DNA from: Pseudonocardia thermophila
Lineage (GTDB): Bacteria > Actinomycetota > Actinomycetes > Mycobacteriales > Pseudonocardiaceae
Assembly (NCBI RefSeq): GCF_900142365.1
Contig: NZ_FRAP01000010.1
Coordinates: 1-64,000 of the forward strand
Direction: 5' to 3'
Length of the DNA: 64,000 nt
A model generated the notes under the pieces. The model saw only the letters and a program-made list of their open reading frames with translations, did no database searches and was not told where the DNA came from. Shown piece by piece: positions 59,351-64,000 of the stretch (position 1 is the stretch's first letter; the number at the start of each line of letters is the position of its first letter). Position numbers and translations under genes: made by a program.

Positions 59351-60014
59351 GGCGCCACCGATCGGGCGCACCCGCGCCGAGATCGCCGCCCGCGTGGCCG
59401 AGGACCTGAACGACGGCGACTACGTCAACGTCGGCCTGGGCATCCCGCTGCTGGTGCCTGACCACGTCGCGCCGGACAAGCAGGTCCTGTTCCACTCCGA
59501 GAACGGGCTGCTCGGCATGGGGCCCGCCCCGGCCGAGCACGAGCGCGACCCGGACCTGACCGAGGCCGGGAAGGGCTTCACCACCGCCGTGGCCGGCGCC
59601 GCGATCTTCGACTCGGCGGTGTCGTTCGCGCTGATCCGCGGCGGGCGGCTCACCGCCACGATCATGGGAGCGCTGCAGGTGTCGGCCAGCGGCGATCTCG
59701 CCAACTGGTACGTGCCCGGTCGCAGGCCCGGCGTCGGCGGGGCGATGGACCTGGTTCAGGGGGCGCGCACCGTCTGGATCGCCATGGAGCACGTCGACCG
59801 CACGGGCGCGCCGAAGATCGTGGAGCGCTGCACGCTCCCGCTCACCGGCCGCGGGGTCGTGGACCGCATCTACACCGATCTCGCCGTCCTCGACGTCACC
59901 CCGGCCGGGCTGGTGCTGACCGAGCTCGCCCCCGGCGTCGACGTGGCGACGGTGCGCGCGGCGACCGGGGCGCCGTTCGCGGTGGCGGCGGGCGTCGGGG
60001 AGACCGGCCGGTGA
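59334..60014 (+). CDS. CoA-transferase subunit B (3-oxoacid type)
   Basis: A 226-residue beta subunit with the catalytic motif FHSENGLLGMGP (the Glu forms the acyl-CoA intermediate). YVNVGLGIPLLVPDHV is the N-terminal signature, and VRGGRLTATIMGALQVSASGDLAN-type strands follow (here SFALIRGGRLTATIMGALQV). GTG at 59334 begins 17 bases before subunit A ends, so the subunits are coupled. Its own stop overlaps the thiolase GTG. Confidence 0.92.
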   Translation: MTVQPEAPPIGRTRAEIAARVAEDLNDGDYVNVGLGIPLLVPDHVAPDKQVLFHSENGLLGMGPAPAEHERDPDLTEAGKGFTTAVAGAAIFDSAVSFALIRGGRLTATIMGALQVSASGDLANWYVPGRRPGVGGAMDLVQGARTVWIAMEHVDRTGAPKIVERCTLPLTGRGVVDRIYTDLAVLDVTPAGLVLTELAPGVDVATVRAATGAPFAVAAGVGETGR

Positions 60015-61168
60015 GCGGCATCCGAGGCGGCGCGTACATCGTCGGCGCCTACGAACACCCGGAACGGAAGATCACCGGCTCGTCGGTGCCGCAGGTCCTC
60101 GCCGAGGTGGTGAGCGGCGCGCTCGCCGACGCGGGCCTGTCCGCTGAGGACGTCGACGGCTGGTTCGGCTCGTCGGAGCAGCCCGGGCTGGGTGGGCTCT
60201 CGATGCTGGAGTACCTGGGGCTCACCAACGTCCGCCACGTCGAGGACACCGAGAGCGGCGGCGCGTCCTACCCGACCCACGTGGGGCACGCGACCGCCGC
60301 GATCATGGCCGGGCGCTGCGACGTCGCGGTCGTCGCGATGGGCGGGCTGCCCCGGTCGCTGCCACCGCACCGGTCCGTGCCCGGTCCCGAGGACCCGTTC
60401 GAGACGCCGTACGGGATCTCCCCGGTCGCGCTCTACGCGCTGGCCGCTGCCCGGCACATGCACGAGTACGGCACCACGTCCGCCCAGCTCGCCGAGGTGA
60501 AGGTCGCCGCGTCGCTGCACGCGCAGCACAACCCGGCGGCGCTGCTGCGCACCCCGGTCACCGTCGATGAGGTCCTCGACTCGCCGCTGATCGCCGACCC
60601 GCTGCACCGGCTCGACTGCTGCGTCACCACCGACGGCGGCGGAGCGGTCGTCGTGGTCAGCCCGGCGGTCGCGGCGCAGCTGCCCGGCCACAAGGTGAAG
60701 GTCCTCGGCCAGGCCGAGGCCGTGAAACCCGCCGGCGCCGCGGTCGACGCGACGTACACCGCGGCGGTCTGGTCCGGCCCGCGGGCGTTCGCCGAGGCCG
60801 GGGTGAAACCGGGCGACGTCGACTACGCGTCGATCTACGACTCGTTCACGATCACCGTGCTCATGCTGCTGGAGGACCTCGGCTTCTGCGCCAAGGGCGA
60901 GGGCGGCCGGTTCGTCGCCGACGGCGGGCTGCTCGCGCACACCGGGAAGCTCGCGGTGAACACCGACGGCGGGGGGCTGTGCAACAACCACCCCGACTCC
61001 CGGGGCGGCATGGTCAAGATCATCGAGGCGGTGCGCCAACTGCGCGGCACGGCCAATCCGCCGGTCCAGCTGCCCGACGTGCAGATCGCCCTGGTCCAGG
61101 GCATCGGCAAGGCCATCGGCAGCCGCCACTACAGCAGCACGCTGCTGCTCGGTCAGGAGGACTCGTGA
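60011..61168 (+). CDS. thiolase-like protein lacking the nucleophilic Cys
   Basis: A 385-residue thiolase-superfamily protein. GGAYIVGAYEHPERKI starts the fold and LAVNTDGGGLCNNHPDSRGG is the C-terminal loop with the conserved His. The usual active-site Cys near residue 85-90 (CASG-like) is replaced: this region reads DTESGGASYPTHVGHA. It therefore probably does not work as an ordinary acyltransferase. Such SCP2/lipid-transfer thiolase-like proteins pair with DUF35 proteins and can act as retro-aldolases in sterol side-chain loss. GTGA overlap with subunit B; GTGA overlap with the DUF35-like gene. Confidence 0.82.
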   Translation: MSGIRGGAYIVGAYEHPERKITGSSVPQVLAEVVSGALADAGLSAEDVDGWFGSSEQPGLGGLSMLEYLGLTNVRHVEDTESGGASYPTHVGHATAAIMAGRCDVAVVAMGGLPRSLPPHRSVPGPEDPFETPYGISPVALYALAAARHMHEYGTTSAQLAEVKVAASLHAQHNPAALLRTPVTVDEVLDSPLIADPLHRLDCCVTTDGGGAVVVVSPAVAAQLPGHKVKVLGQAEAVKPAGAAVDATYTAAVWSGPRAFAEAGVKPGDVDYASIYDSFTITVLMLLEDLGFCAKGEGGRFVADGGLLAHTGKLAVNTDGGGLCNNHPDSRGGMVKIIEAVRQLRGTANPPVQLPDVQIALVQGIGKAIGSRHYSSTLLLGQEDS

Positions 61169-61593
61169 GCCTGCTGGAGGAGGCCACCCTGCCGGTGCCG
61201 AAGGCGCCGGTCACCCCGGGACTCGAACCGTTCTGGGCCGCGCTCGCCGAGGGCGAGCTGAAGCTGCCGTTCAGCCGGGTCACCGGCGAGTTGGTGTGGT
61301 ACCCGCGGGCGGCGGACGCGCGCGGCCCCGCCGACCTGGAGTGGCGCACTGCACCGGGGCGCGGCGTCGTCTACAGCGTCACCGTCGTGCGCCGCCCGGC
61401 CGGGGAGTACCGCGACAGCGGCCCGTACGCGCTGGCCTACGTGACCCTCGAGGAGGGCGTCCGCGTGCTGACGCACGTCATCGGCATCCCGCCCGAGGAC
61501 GTCCGCATCGGCATGCCGGTGCGCGCGGTCGTCGCCGAGGGCGCCGACGGTGCGGTGCTGCTGCGGTTCCGGCCCGTCGAGGAGGGCGCGTGA
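61165..61593 (+). CDS. DUF35-like OB-fold partner without zinc cysteines
   Basis: A 142-residue protein with the DUF35 layout: an N-terminal helix (VTPGLEPFWAALAEGELKL), a ribbon region and an OB fold (WRTAPGRGVVYSVTVVRRPAGEY, VRVLTHVIGI). The four ribbon cysteines are gone: the strand that usually reads RC..CG is LPFSRVTGELVWYPR. Its likely partner is the preceding thiolase-like protein, as in sterol retro-aldolase pairs. GTG at 61165 (GGAGGA 6 bases upstream) overlaps the thiolase stop; its stop overlaps RraA-1. Confidence 0.78.
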   Translation: MSLLEEATLPVPKAPVTPGLEPFWAALAEGELKLPFSRVTGELVWYPRAADARGPADLEWRTAPGRGVVYSVTVVRRPAGEYRDSGPYALAYVTLEEGVRVLTHVIGIPPEDVRIGMPVRAVVAEGADGAVLLRFRPVEEGA

Positions 61594-62219
61594 CCCCGGC
61601 TGACCTGGGTACGTGCGCGCTCTCCGATGCGCTCGACGCGCTGGGCCTGCCCGGCGTCCTGCCCGGGGTGCGGGCGCTGAGCGGCTCCGCACGCGTCGCC
61701 GGCCGGGCGGTCACCGTCACGCTCGGTCCGGCCGGCAGCGCCCCGGCCGGGCGGCACCTGTGCACCGCCGCCGTCGACGCGGCCGGGCCCGGGGACGTCG
61801 TGGTCGTCGCCCACCCCGGCGGGGACGCGGCCGGCTGGGGCGGCATCCTCTCGCTGGCGGCGCACCGGCGCGGGATCGAGGGCGTGGTCATCGGCGGCCC
61901 GGCCCGCGACGTCGACGAGGCCCGCGCGCTCGGGTTCGCCGTGTTCGGCACCGCCGCCACCCCCGTGACCGCCCGTGGGCGGATCGCCGAGATCGCCTGG
62001 AACGAGCCGATCGCGATCGGCCCCGTCCTCGTCGCCCCCGGCGATCTCGTGGTGGGCGACGAGAACGGTGTCGTCGTCGTTCCGGCCACCCGGCGCACCG
62101 AGGTGCTGGGGCGGGCCGCGGCGATCGTCGAGCGGGAGGCCGCGATCGCCGCCGCGGTCCGGTCCGGCACCCCCGTCGCCGAGGCGATGGGCGCCTCCTA
62201 CGAGCGGATGCTGTCGTGA
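61590..62219 (+). CDS. RraA/HMG-aldolase-family protein 1
   Basis: A 209-residue protein of the RraA fold, which includes 4-hydroxy-4-methyl-2-oxoglutarate/4-carboxy-4-hydroxy-2-oxoadipate aldolase (LigK/ProA). Active-site loop: GWGGILSLAAHRRGIEGVVIGGPARDVDEARALGF, with the conserved Gly-Gly, Arg and Asp. The order matches the aldolase family, which needs a divalent metal. GTG at 61590 and stop at 62219 both overlap neighbours by GTGA. Together with the LigJ-like hydratase it fits the last steps of a 4,5-cleavage-type route, but the assignment is by family only. Confidence 0.82.
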   Translation: MTPADLGTCALSDALDALGLPGVLPGVRALSGSARVAGRAVTVTLGPAGSAPAGRHLCTAAVDAAGPGDVVVVAHPGGDAAGWGGILSLAAHRRGIEGVVIGGPARDVDEARALGFAVFGTAATPVTARGRIAEIAWNEPIAIGPVLVAPGDLVVGDENGVVVVPATRRTEVLGRAAAIVEREAAIAAAVRSGTPVAEAMGASYERMLS

Positions 62220-62893
62220 CAGCGGTCGCTTCGCTCGCCACCCGCCTGGTCGCGCTGGGCACCAGCACCGTCAGCGACGCGCTCGACCGGCTCGGCATCC
62301 CCGGCCAGTGCCGCGGCATCGCCCCGCTGGTGCCCGGCCGCAGCTTCGCCGGGCCCGCCTTCACCGTCCGCTATGGGCCGAACGGGATCTCCGGCGGCAC
62401 CGTCGGCGACTTCCTCGACGACGTCGAGGCCGGGCACGTCGTCGTGCTCGACAACCGCGGCCGCACCGACGCGACCGTGTGGGGCGACATCATGACCACG
62501 GTGGCGGCCCGCCGCGGGCTCGCCGCCACCGTCATCGACGGGGTGTGCCGCGACCTCGACCGCAGCCGGGAGGTCGGCTACCCCGTCTACGCCCGCGGCA
62601 ACTGGATGCGCACCGGCAAGGACCGGGTCCGCGTCGAGGAGATCGGTGGACCGGTCGACATCGGCGGGGTCCGCGTGCTGCCGGGCGACCTGCTCGTCGG
62701 CGACCTCGACGGCGTGGTCGTGCTGCCCGCCGCCCGCATCGAGGAGATCCACGACGTCGCCGTCGGCATCGCGGACGCGGAGGCGGCCGTGCGGGCCCAC
62801 GTGGCGGCCGGGCTGTCGCTGCGCGAGGCCAGGGCGCGCACGGGCTACCACCACCTGCAGACGCCGGACCCGGCACGAGAGAGGGACCTGTGA
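62216..62893 (+). CDS. RraA/HMG-aldolase-family protein 2
   Basis: A 225-residue paralogue of the preceding gene. N-terminal STVSDALDRLGIPGQCRGI is the family start motif; WGDIMTTVAARRGLAATVIDGVCRDLDRSREVGYPVYARG is the active-site loop with the conserved Asp, Arg and Asp. It is longer at the C-terminus (AREARARTGYHH-type tail). Two adjacent members may form a heteromer or act on two different oxo acids. GTG at 62216 overlaps RraA-1; its stop overlaps the UGSC gene. Confidence 0.82.
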   Translation: MTAVASLATRLVALGTSTVSDALDRLGIPGQCRGIAPLVPGRSFAGPAFTVRYGPNGISGGTVGDFLDDVEAGHVVVLDNRGRTDATVWGDIMTTVAARRGLAATVIDGVCRDLDRSREVGYPVYARGNWMRTGKDRVRVEEIGGPVDIGGVRVLPGDLLVGDLDGVVVLPAARIEEIHDVAVGIADAEAAVRAHVAAGLSLREARARTGYHHLQTPDPARERDL

Positions 62894-64000
62894 GAACACA
62901 CGCACTGCTCGATCCGACCCGCGCACCCGCCACCGCGGGCACGCACGGGCCGATCCGCGTGCTGCCCGAGCTGGCCGGCCGCCGCATCGCGCTGGTCAAG
63001 AACGCCTGGCCCAGCTGGCACGCCATGGTGGACCGGCTCGCCGAGCTGCTCGGCGAACGCCACCCCGGCACGACGTTCACGCAGTACGTGGTGCCGAACG
63101 GCTCGGCGGCCGAGCCCGACCTGCTGCGCCGGATCGCCGAGGAGAACGACGCCGCCGTCATCGGGCTCGCCAACTGCGGCTCCTGCACCGCGTGGAGCTT
63201 CCACGACGCGATGGAGCTGATCCGGCAGGACCTGCCCACTGTGCTGGTGGTGACGAAGGAGTTCAGCGAGCTCGCCGAGGCGCTGGTGCGGGCCAAGCGG
63301 TTCGAGGTGCCGCGGGTGCTCCTGCCGATCAACTCCGAGACCGTGGACCTGGCGGTCGCGCTGGGCATGGTGGACGACGCGGTCGGCGAGATCGAGGAGC
63401 GGCTGACCACTGCCGCTCCCGCCGCGGCCGGGCCGGACCCGGCGAGCGGAACGCGGTTCGCGGCCGTCGAGGCGGTCGACGATCCCGACGACGACACCGC
63501 ACACGAGTACTTCTACCAGCGCGGATGGACCGACGGGCTACCCGTTCGGTTGCCCACCCTGCGGCGCGTGGAGCGGTTGCTCGCCGCGCTGGGCGACGTC
63601 GACCCTGGCGAGGTCGTCGCGCACATGCCGCCGACCGGGTACGGCGTCACGTACGAGACGCTGGCCGCCAACGCCGTCATGGCCGGTGCCGCGCCCGAGC
63701 TGATGCCGTTGATCGTCACCGCCGTGCGCGCTGCGTGCGAGCCGCAGTTCAACCTCAACGGCATCGCCACCACCACCGGGTCGTCGACCCCGGTCGTGAT
63801 CGTGAACGGTCCGCTGGGCCGCGAGGTCGGGGTGAACTCCGGGCGCGGCGCACTCGGCCACGGCTGGCGCGCCAACGCGGCGATCGGGCGCACGCTGCGC
63901 CTGCTCATCACCAACGTCGGCGGCGCGGTGCCGGGCAGCGTCTCCAAGTCGATCATGGGTCAGCCGGGCCGGTACACGTTCTGCTTCGCGGAGAACGAGG
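62890..64000 (+). CDS. UGSC-family protein with Cys at the Sec position (3' end outside window)
   Basis: 370 codons are visible and the gene runs off the right edge. The N-terminal domain (about 1-180) contains ALVKNAWPSWHAMVDRLAELL and then IGLANCGSCTAWSFHDAMEL. C96-G-S-C99 corresponds to the U-G-S-C motif of the UGSC (seleno)protein family, here with Cys in place of selenocysteine. The C-terminal domain (about 205 onward) begins YFYQRGWTDGLPVRLPTLRRVE and continues with a Gly-rich core, VVIVNGPLGREVGVNSGRGALGHG. Such proteins have unknown function. It is last in the rightward catabolic operon as far as seen; GTG at 62890 overlaps RraA-2. Confidence 0.8.
   Translation, partial: MRTHALLDPTRAPATAGTHGPIRVLPELAGRRIALVKNAWPSWHAMVDRLAELLGERHPGTTFTQYVVPNGSAAEPDLLRRIAEENDAAVIGLANCGSCTAWSFHDAMELIRQDLPTVLVVTKEFSELAEALVRAKRFEVPRVLLPINSETVDLAVALGMVDDAVGEIEERLTTAAPAAAGPDPASGTRFAAVEAVDDPDDDTAHEYFYQRGWTDGLPVRLPTLRRVERLLAALGDVDPGEVVAHMPPTGYGVTYETLAANAVMAGAAPELMPLIVTAVRAACEPQFNLNGIATTTGSSTPVVIVNGPLGREVGVNSGRGALGHGWRANAAIGRTLRLLITNVGGAVPGSVSKSIMGQPGRYTFCFAENE

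Overview
The window looks like chromosomal DNA of a high-GC actinobacterium of the Pseudonocardiaceae type (a Pseudonocardia-like genome is my best guess). GC is very high throughout, GTG starts and 4-base ATGA/GTGA stop-start overlaps are common, and WhiB4, MarP, PonA2 and a gene order shared with mycobacteria (Mycobacterium tuberculosis Rv3671c-Rv3682, from memory) are present. No rRNA, CRISPR array, transposase or phage gene was recognised. There is one tRNA (Thr, anticodon CGU).

Layout. (1) 1-6790, minus strand: a tightly overlapping six-gene operon resembling the conjugation/type IV secretion part of an actinobacterial integrative element. It encodes a VirB4/SCO6880-like ATPase (cut by the window edge), a small PrgI-like membrane protein, a ParA/MinD-like ATPase and three exported proteins that share a short helical module. 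(2) 6852-10817: an exported serine hydrolase and a large zinc-finger/membrane/coiled-coil protein with an Asp/His/Gly/Trp tail. (3) 10903-27353: the housekeeping block marP, CoA-pyrophosphatase Nudix, thioredoxin-like, nth, small membrane protein, crp, MBL hydrolase, RidA, DUF4177 protein, two ArsA-like ATPases, whiB4 and ponA2. It is interrupted by an MFS exporter, a Nudix gene, an oxidoreductase and a pair of paralogous unknown genes. (4) 27420-31130: small membrane protein, MFS/thymidylate-kinase-like fusion, holB, tRNA-Thr.

(5) 31228-38025: an iron-box-preceded methyltransferase, a decayed regulator and a cupin; then a nitrate/sulfonate/taurine-type ABC importer with an FAD enzyme and a divergent LysR regulator. 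(6) 38502-42355: GntR regulator and glycerate kinase, then a scarred zone with fragments of an AMP-ligase and an enoyl-CoA hydratase abutting in opposite orientation, a DUF35 protein and a TetR regulator frameshifted by a 23-bp tandem duplication. (7) 42362-46926: an esterase/Baeyer-Villiger monooxygenase operon divergent from a GAF/AAA/Fis activator, with two tandem 21-bp palindromes between them. (8) 46931-51753: two-component system, small membrane protein, APC permease, ArsR-ArsC fusion and VOC protein.

(9) 52221-64000: a catabolic region centred on an IclR regulator. Leftward it reads RidA, a LigJ-like amidohydrolase, a Rieske oxygenase and a LigB-type extradiol dioxygenase, with an orphan solute-binding protein beyond. 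Rightward it reads CoA-transferase A and B, a thiolase-like protein, a DUF35-like partner, two RraA/aldolase-like proteins and a UGSC-family protein with Cys in the Sec position (runs off the window). Together these suggest oxygenation and ring cleavage of an aromatic compound, hydration and aldol cleavage of the product, and CoA activation and processing of a keto acid. The set does not match any complete pathway I know. Matching 13-bp palindromes sit before both arms and probably bind the IclR protein.
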